A stretch of 60,000 nt of DNA from Branchiostoma floridae (taxonomy: Eukaryota > Chordata > Leptocardii > Amphioxiformes > Branchiostomatidae). Shown here piece by piece: positions 32,050 to 44,200 of the stretch. The translations under genes were made by a program, and so were the position numbers. The stretch is taken from contig NC_049994.1 of assembly GCF_000003815.2 (NCBI RefSeq), positions 11,039,736 through 11,099,735 on the forward strand, read 5' to 3'. The notes under the pieces are model-generated. The model was not told where the DNA came from, did no database searches, and saw only the letters and a program-made list of their open reading frames with translations. Each line of letters opens with the position of its first letter. The stretch's first letter is position 1.

Positions 32050-33640
32050 AAAGAAAATTTACATGATGTACATGAAGTGGCAGTTTTTCATTTGTGTCAA
32101 ATGTTAGTAATCAAGTAAAAAGTCCTAAGATAGCCTTGTCACAGCTTGTGTGGTACTGTTGCCAAAAATATGCATTTCAATCATAGGAAATGTGACAGAT
32201 AAGGTATGTATTGCTGTTATAAACTGAAACCTAAAATAGGAAAACTCCATGTCTGATTTTCAGTGACATCTGTATTATGTACTGTCAGTTACCACCTGGT
32301 GCTACAACTTGCTGTAACTTCCTGTGTTTGGTGATCTTCACTTATGTAAGATAGGAAAACAATGTCAATCTATTATAGTACAAAGTTACTGATGAACTTA
32401 TGTGCTGCAGGGTTTAGTTGTACAGGTACCTTCACTTGTCTGTTCAAAAAAAGACACCAAAGATGTAACAAAAAGTGTATGTCTACTTCTCAGTGGCTTA
32501 TTGTATACTATAATAGGAACCTCTGGACTGTTCTTATCAGAATATATGCTTACACTTACAGTTGAAAAGGCTGTCATTGTTATTTTTTTTAAATATGCCA
32601 GAAGACAAACCTAAAAAAAAAGTATAATAAACAGATATCCTTATGATGAACTAGCAAGAAAACATATTGATATTCTGTCTAGATCTACCAATTTATATGG
32701 GAGAAACCATAGATGTCGGAAGAATCCTAGCATACTATGTTATAATGGATACTGGCATACATTGTTTATGCAGTTATTGCTTGTTTTGGCTGGATTCATT
32801 ATTCTTTAGTAATATAGGAAAGGCTTACATTTAATACAAAATGACCAGCTCTAATGTATGTAGCTGGGAGAGAAATCTTTATTTTTTCTGGTATCTGTTA
32901 GGAAGTTTAGAGTTTGTGTAGAGCACTATTGATGAGTAGGAAAGACTGATATTTTAAGTCAAGATGACCATCTCTATGTTGATGTAAGAGAAATCTTTTT
33001 TTTTAAACTATATGTTACAGTTTATGTAGAGAGATAGATGTTCCAGTGCTTCAGTATGTTTTGTGTTAAGTCTTGTTGATACAGAACTTTGTAGATGTAT
33101 TAACTATGTATTAACTGATTTATTTAATTCCAAGTCCAAGTTAACATTTTTGCTTAAAAGTTTAATTTTGTACTGTCACAAAAGTTGGACGTTTTTTGTA
33201 CATGTTTAAGCACCTTAATCGTGGCTGTTTTTCTTTAGTAAACATTTTTGTGAAAAAGGCATATCAATACGTTCACTGCCAGATAACAAGCTTTAATTTG
33301 TTAATAAAGCTGTGAAAGTGGTTAAACTAGTATTTGTTATTTGTAGCAAGAAAATATGTAAACAGAAGATTCTGCTTCTTTTGTTCCTCATCGTATTAAG
33401 TATCTACATATATTTTTTCAACTGCCGTGTCAGCCTTTAATTTTGTTTTAATTACTACCGCATTCTTGTAGCAACCAAAGGAGTCAGTCTGGTAGACTAC
33501 ACCCACGGCTAAACGTTATCCTGCATTTATATGTGTAACCGCTAGATGGCGTTAACCCATTGTCTTACACAGTATGTACATATATTGAGAGCAATGCAGT
33601 TTTCCGATAGTCCACTTTATACGAGTAAAATCTAAGTAAG
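32050..33640 (+). other. Kelch gene 3' UTR and AT-rich intergenic sequence
   Basis: AATAAA signals are at 32626-32631 and 33303-33308, giving 3' UTRs of about 0.6 or 1.3 kb. No coding region seen. Confidence 0.5.
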
Positions 33641-33779
33641 TTATGAAAACAAAAAGATCAGAGCTGTCTCTAAATGTACATGGAAACAGGAAGAACGTTT
33701 GGGACTAGACTGGAGGAACACAGGAAAGGATGACAACACGAACATTGTCAGATACACAAGATCTCTGAAAAGATAGTCA

Positions 33780-34015
33780 AGGCAGTCAGTACCAGTGATG
33801 AAACGGGGCGAGGGGGATACAAACTTAGCCACGTTTGGAGTTGTGTTCTCAAAAGCGCCACTCACATCGGCTACATGTAGGATCATATAGCAGCGAGAAG
33901 CAGAACTCCAGTCAGAAGCTCGGAGGAAGCTGTCTGACAGACGTCGAAACGTCAGCAGGTGAGAACAATTAATTGTTGTGTAAAAGAAAACTCTGATATT
34001 CCCCAAAATCACAGG
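33780..34015 (+). repeat. Retroelement 3'-end-like fragment with hammerhead-like hairpin
   Basis: CGGAGGA (33921-33927) is followed by a hairpin CTGTC-T-GACAG and then GTCGAAACGTC, ending at 33953. AGGTGAGAACAATTAATTGT follows. Boxes of this form occur at the ends of Penelope-like retroelements. The first box has G where hammerheads need U (CGGAGGA against CUGANGA), so activity is doubtful. The upstream frame (with GGYKLSHVWS) may be a decayed coding end. Confidence 0.4.
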
Positions 34016-34789
34016 CCATCTATATCATATATATACTAATACATGACGTATAAGGTGTCTCTATGTGGGCCCAGTCTCACTTGAATGCGGCATACCGCAG
34101 CAAAGCGCATCGGAAGTAAATCTGCTGCAGCAGCACAATATTGGTCAAGTTTTATTGATCTGATAAATTAACCAGCGGATTAACTAATCAGATCAGTAGG
34201 GGAGTTCAATATGAAAAAAATCCTCAGCAGGACAAGGTTAGGAAGTCTTTAAGATCATTTTCTCAGAATTGAAAGGACACAATGACATAAAAACTACGTG
34301 TGATTATCGAATATGAATTAATAACATTATCACAATGCAATCGATATTGTTTTCGCTTGTCTCCGTTTGTTAATTCGCCTTAGTCTTATTGAGATTGACT
34401 ATCACCGTTATATTTAATTGTCTTTCTAGATTCTAGTACAGTATTTTTTCTCAGTGAGGAAGAGACCTTGGACCATTTTGTTTGAAGAAGAAATTCATTC
34501 CGCGACTGTAAGCACAGTTCCCTTTTCAACTTCATTGGTTCATTAACTTGTCAACAGATCAAGACGTTCAGGTACTGAAAAGTGTATTGCATTTTTCAAC
34601 TACTTGTATGTCGGTGTCCCAGTGAGTGCAAGTTTATACTCAGGTATGCGACTCACTAAACTCATAACTTTCGTTTTCAAATCGCACTTGAGATACCATT
34701 CTGACACTTTGAGGCTCTCCTTACGCTGTGCCATCCATCTTAATCAAACAGACGAGGACGGTGATAAAAGTTGATCCGGGACTTCTCCC

Positions 34790-35470
34790 GTATCAGGTGA
34801 TTTGTACCCGACGATTCAGGGCAAATATGTCCCCCGGGTAACGGCACAGGTCGGGTATGTAGGCCGCGTGCTGTTTCGGACCACACATTCGGCTGGGAAA
34901 GGAACTTTCATTCTTTTTCTACTTGATAACCTTGTACGATGGAATGAAATGGCCTCCCCACATGGAGGGAGCTGGCGATCAAAGCGGTGTGGGGACCCTG
35001 GTCGGCCTGCGGTGCCGGCGGGGGAGCGCCCCGGCCCGTGACTCTTCCCGGCCCGACCACGTTCCCACCGGCAGCCGGCCCGGCCATGTGTGGCGGGATC
35101 GTGTATCCAAAGCCCATTACTCAGTGTCAACGTGTTTTTCTTGGGCCGAGGGGCGTGCAAAACGAGGCGCACACATGGCCGCAAGACTTCTTCTCCAAGC
35201 TTTCGTCGGCGCGAATCAAACGGCTCTCACTCGCCCTTCTTCCGTGTCGCTCCCAGTTTGTGTTTTTGGTGGGATTTGGCGCGGCGGGGTCCTGGCCAAT
35301 GCACACCGTGGGAGAGTTTCTCTCCGGTTTGGCCGTGTTCCCGGGCACACACACCGCACATGTGGTGTCGACGTGCCCCGACTCATCCCTTATCACTGGG
35401 GCAGATTTAATTATAGCCGTGTTGTGTTTGGGTAAGATCGACAGCGAGATGTTGGGAACCAGGCACGCCC
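34790..35470. other. GC-rich, CpG-rich block of unknown role
   Basis: Strikingly GC-rich compared with both flanks, with many CG dinucleotides (GGCCTGCGGTGCCGGCGGGG at about 35002). Because stops are rare, four or five overlapping frames of 70-170 codons appear on both strands; none looks like a known protein. It may be a CpG island, an unrecognised exon region or a repeat. Confidence 0.4.
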
Positions 35471-35490
35471 AGTGATGGACCCTATACAGG

Positions 35491-35720
35491 TATCCTGGAT
35501 TCCAGACCCGAACCCGATCTCAATAATATCTGTCTTGCAAGTTTCATATCAGGGTCTAGCCTGGATACCAGACCCCCAGCCCGATCTCAATAATATCTAT
35601 CTTGCACGTTTCATATCAGGGTCCCAGCTGTAGAATTTCTTTCGGGCATGATGTTGTCCATAGGCTTTTAGAGCGGAGGTGGGCTGTGAAAGCCCTGGAA
35701 ACAGTCTGGCATCCAGGGTA
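35491..35720. mobile_element. MITE with TACCTGG-type ends and an internal tandem repeat
   Basis: The left end TATCCTGGATTCCAGA and the right end TCTGGCATCCAGGGTA are inverted. Inside, a unit of about 66 bp (TCTCAATAATATCT, then TTTCATATCAGGGTC) is present twice, the second copy starting TAGCCTGGATACCAGA. It belongs with the elements at 20436, 47485 and 54272 by its ends. Confidence 0.65.
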
Positions 35721-35828
35721 GAGACTATGTTATCGACCTATACAGTACAGATCGCCCAGAAAACAACGGAGTGGAACCCCAAAAGTAACAAACTGATGTG
35801 CAGTCCCATGACTTTAACATGCATAAAA

Positions 35829-35975
35829 GTAGAGTGGAGTAGAGTAGAGTAGAGTACTGAGTAGAGAAGAGAAGAGAAGAGAAGAGAAGAGAAGAGAAGA
35901 GAAGAGAAGAGAAGAGAAGAGAAGAGAAGAGAAGAGAAGAGAAGAATTAGAGAAGAATTAGAGGAGAGAAAAAGA
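35829..35975 (+). repeat. (AGAGT)n / (GAGAA)n simple repeat
   Basis: GTAGA/GAGTA units grade into a long GAGAA pentamer run. It is related in sequence to the longer AGAGT array at 48911-49188. Confidence 0.9.
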
Positions 35976-35999
35976 GTAGAGAAGATAATTCCTATAAAG

Positions 36000-38096
36000 C
36001 TGGGCATCTGACATGGTTATCATGCAAAACAATGAAGTAGAGGAATCAACCTTTTCAAAAAACTAAGTCACCCTTTGTCCCTCTTTGTTTGGTACCAAAT
36101 GGCCATTTTGGGGGACCTGGCCCATGGACTAAGAGCAGAGCAGAGTAGATATAGCAAAGGGTTTCATAGCACGAAACATATATATTGTCTCTAATAACCA
36201 TAAAAAGCTCGATATGGGATGAGTAGATGGGTGGAAACCTTTATATTAAAGTATATTTAATCCTTGACACCTCCCAAAGCAATATCACGGTCAAAACAAC
36301 ACAGACGCCAATGATATTTTCCGGTACACAAACATGTATTTACAATAGTGCATTATTGTCCATAGTCCGAACTATGCAACATAAGAAACATGAGAAAGTA
36401 CAAGGTACAACAATAAACATGCCTCCATACACCATGTGTAACTAAACAAGTTGGTATCAGTAGAACACAGACGGGTGAAAACAAATGCTGACAGGTGCAG
36501 AGGCGAAACGTAAACTGAAGAGATCAGTGGAGAGCGGGTTATCTCTGTTATAGGGTCAAACCGGCATTTTTCTTAGTCCGCTGTTGACAGGGTTTCCACC
36601 TTACAACAACACGGTCGATTCTCATTATCTGGATACAGTTTCACTGGTCCATTTACAACGTCGCAGCTGTTTAATTCCCAAGTAGTGTCAACCCTCCAAA
36701 GATTCAGTGTTTTGAAAACCGCTAACAAGAACCAAAAGATCTGAGTAGCAAAACTTCCATCCTACCAGCCTTGTAGTACCTGCTCACAATTCACTAGTCT
36801 GTGTAACGCAAACTCAAATCAGGCTAACAATTCACCTGTACAGTCAATTTCATTTTTCTTACATGTCATGATTGTTATGTGGTTTATTTTACATAATTTG
36901 TTGTACAGTATTTCTGTGGTTTATTTGTGTTTTAGTACTTCTTTGCTATCTTTGCTATGTACTTTTGCAATGTACTCTGTCGATAGCGACACGAAAATAA
37001 GCAGAAAGCTTGAGTATGTCGTCATCATGTATTGTACTTGAATGTTTCGATAAAAAAAGAACATTAAACCCAACATAATTTCAAAGATGACGGTACATGT
37101 ATTTCACATAAAAAGAGTTTGAAGATGGCAATAATAGCTGTTACTCACGTGAAACATGAGCGGCAACAGAATTGCTCGTTGTGATGACCACACCATAGCA
37201 AACAAGCCTAGAATAATCCGATCCCACCTGACACATACTTAGCAATGTTACAGCTACTTTTCCCACACACATATAGCATACCAATGTTTAAATAGCCGCC
37301 ATACTGACAGTGGGACATAAAATTTGGCGGGAAGACAGCATCAATGAAAATAGTCCGTCATTGGCAGCTGGCGTGGTATCACATTCGGGGCTCCATTAAA
37401 ACTGCCACACACATAGCTCTAGTAATACGTATATATACATGCCCCAAATTGTACCGACAAATGACTGTGAAATGTGGGCACTACTAGGACGATTAGAACG
37501 CAACATGACCAATTTTCCACCACTTTTTCTCCATGCTGTGTTGCTTATCAATGATAATGAATTCACCGATCATTTCTTACACCTTGTAGGTCACAAGACT
37601 AAAACATACAAAGGCAAAAGAGCTCAGTTGATAATACAATTAATTATAACTCAGTAAAACAAAAGAAAACTACAACATCAGTTATTCTAAGCTCCGTCAA
37701 AAATTCAAATGTGATGAACATGTACCGCCTGAACTCCTTAATTCTCGCGTGATGTTACGTGGCATCACGAGAACAATTGAAATATTCCATAAACAAGCTA
37801 CAATTACTGATGATTAGCTCTGCTGTCATCAACACCTTATCTTTACTATTTACATGGAATGAACACGTTCTAGCTAACGTCAATGCGTTATGTGAGAAAC
37901 TACTAACTTTAAAATCAGTGACGATTTGTAAGATTTCTTTCGAAAACAATCCATCGTCTTCTTCTAGTGTGAAAAGTCACTAGACCTAGGATCAAGGTAT
38001 AGACGACTCTTAAAAATACAAAATATGTTTTCCGGTGGGTTGCGACTGCAAAATTCATACCGAAGCGGTGTACGATGGGAAGGAGTATTATGGGTA
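36000..38096. other. Intergenic region between convergent kelch and Mox genes
   Basis: No gene recognised. On the minus strand, AATAAA signals for Mox could be those at 36893-36898 and 36920-36925, which would give a 3' UTR of about 1.2 kb. Confidence 0.4.
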
Positions 38097-38255
38097 CTAG
38101 CTGTTGTGTACATGGTCTCCGTTCAAACATGGCGGATCATCTTCAAGGTCAGGGTCGCGAGGCAGAAGTTCTTTCAGGGCCTCCTTGTCCCTCATGGCCG
38201 CTCCGCCCTTCGTCCTCTTCCACTTCATCCGCCGGTTCTGGAACCACACCTTGAC
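38097..38255 (-). CDS. Mox: Mox exon 3: homeodomain helix 3 and C-terminus
   Basis: It starts with V45 of the homeodomain ([18 protein letters not shown]) after the acceptor TTCAAG and continues with an acidic C-terminal tail ([12 protein letters not shown]) to a stop at 38097-38099. Phase 0. Confidence 0.95.
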   Translation of the reverse strand, partial: VKVWFQNRRMKWKRTKGGAAMRDKEALKELLPRDPDLEDDPPCLNGDHVHNS

Positions 38256-41200
38256 CTTGAACGAGAGAGGAAGACAAAAAAGTAAGCACTTCATCTCTAG
38301 CCGACAATAAAACACCTATATAGTAAACAAGTCACTATTCTCAGTTAGAACAATACAACAAATAGATATAAAAAAAGGCGGCAACCCCAATTCATGACTT
38401 AGTTCGGTAGGATTTATGCTTGGAAAATCTCACAATGTCGGCGCTAGGGATTCCAGAATCAAAATGTACAACTGCGTTGTTTTAGTACGACACACAGGTC
38501 GTGGTTCCGAGTGCGTATGTGCAGCGAAAGGAATTGTGGGTAATGTGTCAAAGGTAAGGGCCCCTGAGACATAAATAAAGCACGTCTGGGCAAACTGAGA
38601 CAATGGTCGAGATGAGAAACATTATCAAGTCAAAGGACTTCACATTTGACACATTACTGACGCCATTACCCAGAATCCCTGTCTCTACACATGCGTACTC
38701 GGAACCACGAATGCGCTTATTGTTTTACCCACTACCAAACCGTTGGCAAACGACAAACAGGCCAAGTGTAAACCGAACTCGTGTATTTACAGACTACAAT
38801 AGCCATACATGGCGAGGTTTCCCCTCTGCATTCCCCGTCAAATGCACACGTACGGGCGTCACTGAATGTTTGCACAGTGTGATGGAACGAGTTATGTGAT
38901 CATAAATCATAACCTGATACGAATCATCATACATGTACACACTCCTTCTGATTTCTATTAACAGCCTACTCGTTGAGTGTTACACTAAACGAAAAGGGTG
39001 TTAATAGAAATTAGGAGAAACATATATATGCACGGGACAGTTTGGGGTGAAACAAAATTGGAGATGAAAGCTGAAATGTGAAACCTTGGTGTCCCCAAAT
39101 GAAGACAGACAGTGTCATTGTTGATGTGCCCCCGTGTTATGAATGCCGCGCATGGCTGGAGCGCTCAGAGGGAACCCGACGGGTCCCCTCGCCCAAACCC
39201 AGCCATGACAGCAGAACTCACGACCTCTTTGTCACATAAAAGTGATGAAAATATTTATGGTGTCTGTGTAAGGAGTGATTGACTGGGACATATGGCCACG
39301 GGTGACACACGCTGCTGTACAGACATGGTGACTAGAAAGCCGAGACGCCTGTCTTTTAGAAAACTGGATGAAATATCATAAATAAAATGAATATTTAAGT
39401 TTTCCATGTTCTTTTGAGTTTTGTTTTTGTTTTTCTGGTCCGTGCCCTTACTATTCTGTAGCTATATATCCACCTATAGTACGCCGTAATGCACACCGAT
39501 TATAGTGTCTGAGTTTGTTTTCTTACTGAGAGATTTCTGAACTGTCAGGGTCAACCTCAAGGTTAATCTGTCATGATAAGATTCTAGAGAAGATATGATA
39601 AAGAAATTTGTAAAGAAACACTATACGTATACTGTCAAAAAAATCTTTATGAAGCTACTGAAATAACCGATACGTTGCATCCACATGTTCCTGAATTGTA
39701 CAACTACAAGCCTGTATAAGTGTCCAACTCTACATAATGTGACCACTTCTTTTCTGTCCTTGGCATTATTATGACTCCTATTTACAAAAGCATTAAGAGT
39801 CATGTTTGTAGTGTGTATCGTTACACAAAGACTAGATTTTCGGGGCTTTTCTTTAGCAGATTTGACTGTACAGCAATGTGAACTATAAAATAAACTCAGG
39901 GGCATTTGCAGACATGTTATAGAAAGAGCACCTTACGAAGAAGCCCCACTTTCCTTTACAGACATATTTATTTCTGTCTGTGCTGTCTGTCAACTATGAT
40001 TGATAGGGATTCTCTTCACAACACAAATGTCCCTATCCCGTCTATTTAGAGCGACAATAGCAGCAACAATATCTCCTGCTTTCACAAAACGGGAAAATTT
40101 AGGTCACAGAATGTAGTTGCAGATCCTGAGAAAAGAACTTTGTAGTTAACAGACTTGAGTCAGCTTACAGATGTGCCCTACGTGGCAGAGACTGATATCG
40201 ATATTCTCGTATAGGACTGTTTAGCTATTGTCGAAGCTGTAGGGCTGATATAAATTAGGATTTTACCATGGTCAATATTGTCTAATATTGACCGAAGGGG
40301 AACGGGTTTTCTGCGCGTTAAAAATCTGCGCGCGCGTTATAAATCTGCGCGTTAAAAAATTAAGTTGTGCATTGAGAAATTCTTAGGCAGAAAAATATGA
40401 CCCCATTATATGATTTTACATCTGTTACCTGAATTTTTGGTTTGAAAAGCCCCTAATTTTTAGGTCCCTTGGGAATAGGCTAATTTACATATCCAGAAGA
40501 TTTCAAAATCACTTGAATTAGACACGAATGCATGGAAAAATTACTAGTGTGAGGCTTTATATCATAAGATATAAGTGCTTGAGGCTTTTTTCCATTCTAC
40601 AAGCTTCATTTCATCTTTTTTCAAGCAGATTGTTTCACATGCAAATATCAACCTTTGTTGCGCGTTAAAACTTAATGTTTAAAAATCACTTTAAAACTCC
40701 TGGAAAGGGATATTTGTACTCTAGAATGCAACAATATGATACTTAATTTCATTTTGTGTTATCTTCTTCAAGCTTTTAAGTTTAAAACTGCAAAAAAGTT
40801 TTCAAATCCTCAGGGAATCAGCTAATTTGCATATTTTAACGCGCAGGTTTTTAACGCGCAAGTTTTAACGCGCAAATTTTAACGCGCACAAAACCCCAAC
40901 CCGACCGAAGGAGAGGAGGCCATATACGAACGGTGTTCTATCGTCCCCGAATAACACCAGAGGACAAAAGTTGTAAAAGGTAAAAAGAGTGACGACTTTG
41001 TGACAGGGTATCAACACAAGGCGTGGGCATGACGAATCGGTGTAACGTTCGAATTTCCAGAACGTGCATAGGTGACATTCTGTCCATCACGGCTCCTCTG
41101 ACCTTCCAAATGAGAAGGTCACACGAATCTTCGTGTCGTCCAGTCATCCAACCTCTTAATCCTGATGACCTCTGAAGCCACAAGGTCAAGAACGAATTTT

Positions 41201-44200
41201 GGGCAGATGTAAAGTCTTCCAGTCTGGTTCAAATTCACTTGTGGAGATTTAAAAAAGTGAATTATTGTAACCCCCGTGCTACTATTACCTCTCTGGTCCA
41301 CTACAAGGATAACAATTTAGAATTAATAGATCGTTTGTTGTTGCTGTTGCTGTGTGTGTTTGTATTTCAAAAAGAGAATACTTAAAACGTTGGTAATCCA
41401 ACAAGGGACATTGGGCAGAGACATGATGATCAGTTTGCTCCTATGCTTCGGGGTACCATCTATATACTTGCTTGGGTACCCTGGGTATATATATACCCTG
41501 GGTACCATCCCATACCCAGTTGGTAACTCTAATAGGCTTCGGTCCCAATTCCCAACCCGGGGCCCGGCCGGGTAGCTTTCAGAAACGAAAAATATGATAT
41601 AAAAGGCAACAAAACACACAGAGCGTAAACAAAATTAGTCATGGGCATAATCTGCGTACATTCCTTGCAAAACACTCTTATTTTTCGTTTCCGCAAACAT
41701 CCTGGGCGGGCCCCGGTTTGAAAGCTTATGCGAGTCCCTGTAGAATAACTAGGGTGGTATCCATGACTTCATGGACACCAAGAGCCCTGGTGCATCAGGT
41801 GCGTGGAGGCGGTGCCGAGTTAGTCATCAGCCCATCAGCCCAAGCAATGACATCCTCGCCATCTATCAAGCAATGCAAGTCACGGTGGTCTTGGGAGGGT
41901 GACGAGATCGTTCAGACAAAACTTTACCCGCCTAACTTGTAAAAGTTCAACCACTGAAATAATGACCGTTTACAGTCTGGGAACGAGGGAAACAAGATAT
42001 ACAAAAATGCCGAGTTCCGCATACGTATATTTACTATGACTACATCGGTACCGTAATAGCAATTTGTGAGCTCCAACTGTTTTTGGTACCTGCCGTTTTA
42101 CATGCGGGAAAGGGTTCTGTGATACCTGAAAAAGCTTCGACGTACAGGAAGTTTTATGATAACATAGTGTAAGCGCTTTTGGTATCATCCTACGAAGAAT
42201 TACACGCTAATATATTATTTTCAATATTTGTATGAGCGGCACTTTGTCACCGCCGTCACTTTGTCTTCGGACGTACCTATATTCGTATTATTCTACGTAT
42301 TTTTCAATAAATACGCCAAAAAAATGCACGCTTCAAAAGCGTCGAAACTCGAAAGTAAAACTTTGGGAACTTTGTACCATTTATTGGGACGAAATACTTC
42401 GGGCAATGCGGAAATGCCCACATACTTGCATTGCTAACTTGGCGAGCGCTATTCCTTGCTAGCCACGTAACAGTTATGGAATTTAGATGAGTTATAAAAA
42501 GGTAACGCTCAGAAGTTATAACCAGCTGGTATCTCTAAAATGTGAACCCTAACACACAAATGCACGTGAAAGCATTTATGCTATGTACGCCAGATATTTC
42601 AATTTGTTATTGTGACGAGAAAATGTCTTTGTACGACAAACTTCACGACAAAATTTTCGAAATTCTCTCGAATAACATATGCTTCTAGCGTACTATTTTA
42701 TCAATCTCATATCATTTCTCTATGTACATGTAGTTAAGTACATGTAGTTTATCAAAGACTGTGGGAGACAGTTTTCTGACCAAAAAAGGGTTACAAAAGA
42801 AATGACAATTTTTCATCATTGGCGTGCCAGGATACGATACTAGTAAGTAAACTCCAAACGCACTTGGATCACAATATTTGGGGAGAAGTCGAGCCGGTAT
42901 GTGGCGGATAAAATCAGCAATGTTAACTCCGTAGCGTATCTACGAGGCGGTCCCCAACCGCGAAAACAAAGATATCAACATGGACTGGATGTCATGACTC
43001 CCCATTCCTGTTGTCATCTCAATTTTAGTAAGAATGTCCGCGCTGGTCGGAACGTCGCTACGAATTACAGGCATGTTCGTTTTCGTTCCCCCGGTACTGT
43101 AATGTGTCCGCCCTTGAACGTTTAATCGTGAATCAGATTTGTGTGTGACTTCAAAGACAAAATCTACCGTATTCCTTTGGGAAGAAACATCCAGTAAAAC
43201 CTACTAGTATATAATAAGAAAACGGGTGTGTTGTGTTGTGTTTCACTGAAGTTTGTGGCGTCGCCGCGGTCGAACGATTTGACAAAGCGCTCATAAAATT
43301 TCATCGATGAAAGACAAATCTTTTCACACTTTGTGTGTTTTGTTGTCAGTGAGGTCACCAACGGTCCAGACCATATGGAATACTGTGCATCCATACAGCG
43401 CTTAAAGTTGGAAAATGATTCTACACTTGTAGCAATACTTGTGGTAGACTAAAAACATTGCCCTCTTCCGCTGTCACTGTTTTGCTTGGAAAGAAGTGAT
43501 CACGTAGAAAAACAAATTCAAAGTTCAGTGAACGAAACCACTTTCCCATTCACGTATGGACGTTTGAGTCATGCTTCACGCAGTACAAACTATGGAATAA
43601 ATCTAATATTGCGCTAATGTAGTCTGGTCTCTATCGCATCTTTATTGACAAAAATCAATAACTTTATTGACACAGAAGAAACAAATCAAATCATTTAGGC
43701 GTGTCAAATCAGTTTTCCGAACTTTGAAATGATTCCTACCGGGTATCAAAAGGACATCGGGGCATGAGATATTATATTCAACCCCGCAGGCCTACGCGAT
43801 GCGTGAATGTGTGAATGATGGTTGCTTGATTGTAGGGAGAAAAGATTGAATGAATGGATTTACTAGTTTGTTACAACTTCTATTAATGTACGTATGAGCG
43901 TATTAATTTTTGGTCATGCGACCTTCAGAAAACGACAGCAGGCGTTCTGTATTTCCTGGTAAAGTAAATAAAATGAAAATGAAATAAATGACTGCGTCGG
44001 AGTGTGTTGCGCCTTGAGCTTGTGCTTTCCAATCAGAGGTCCTGACTCGGCTGGTTTTGACGTCTGTTTAATTCGGGCTGGCCGACATAAAGAAACCCTG
44101 ACACAAGAAGAGAGCCAGACAAAGTGCCCACAAGACCTCTGGTTGGAGGTAGGAGGGTTTACCGGCAGTGCTTAGGTCACATTTCATGGGGCTCGACCGG

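Noticed and set aside
34923-35475. Overlapping 162- and 170-codon plus-strand frames as a protein gene
   Set aside because: Several frames are open on both strands, as expected from GC-rich sequence with few stops; no domain or splice support.
36490-36540. Another hammerhead-like core (CTGACAG ... GCGAAACG)
   Set aside because: The first box does not fit CTGANGA and no stem forms between the boxes.
39200-39300. Meis (TGACAG) and Pbx (TGATTGAC) sites in Mox intron 2
   Set aside because: Short motifs without conservation or chromatin evidence.
41450-41520. GGGTATATATATACCC palindrome as a regulatory operator
   Set aside because: More likely a small TA-rich foldback; no functional clue.
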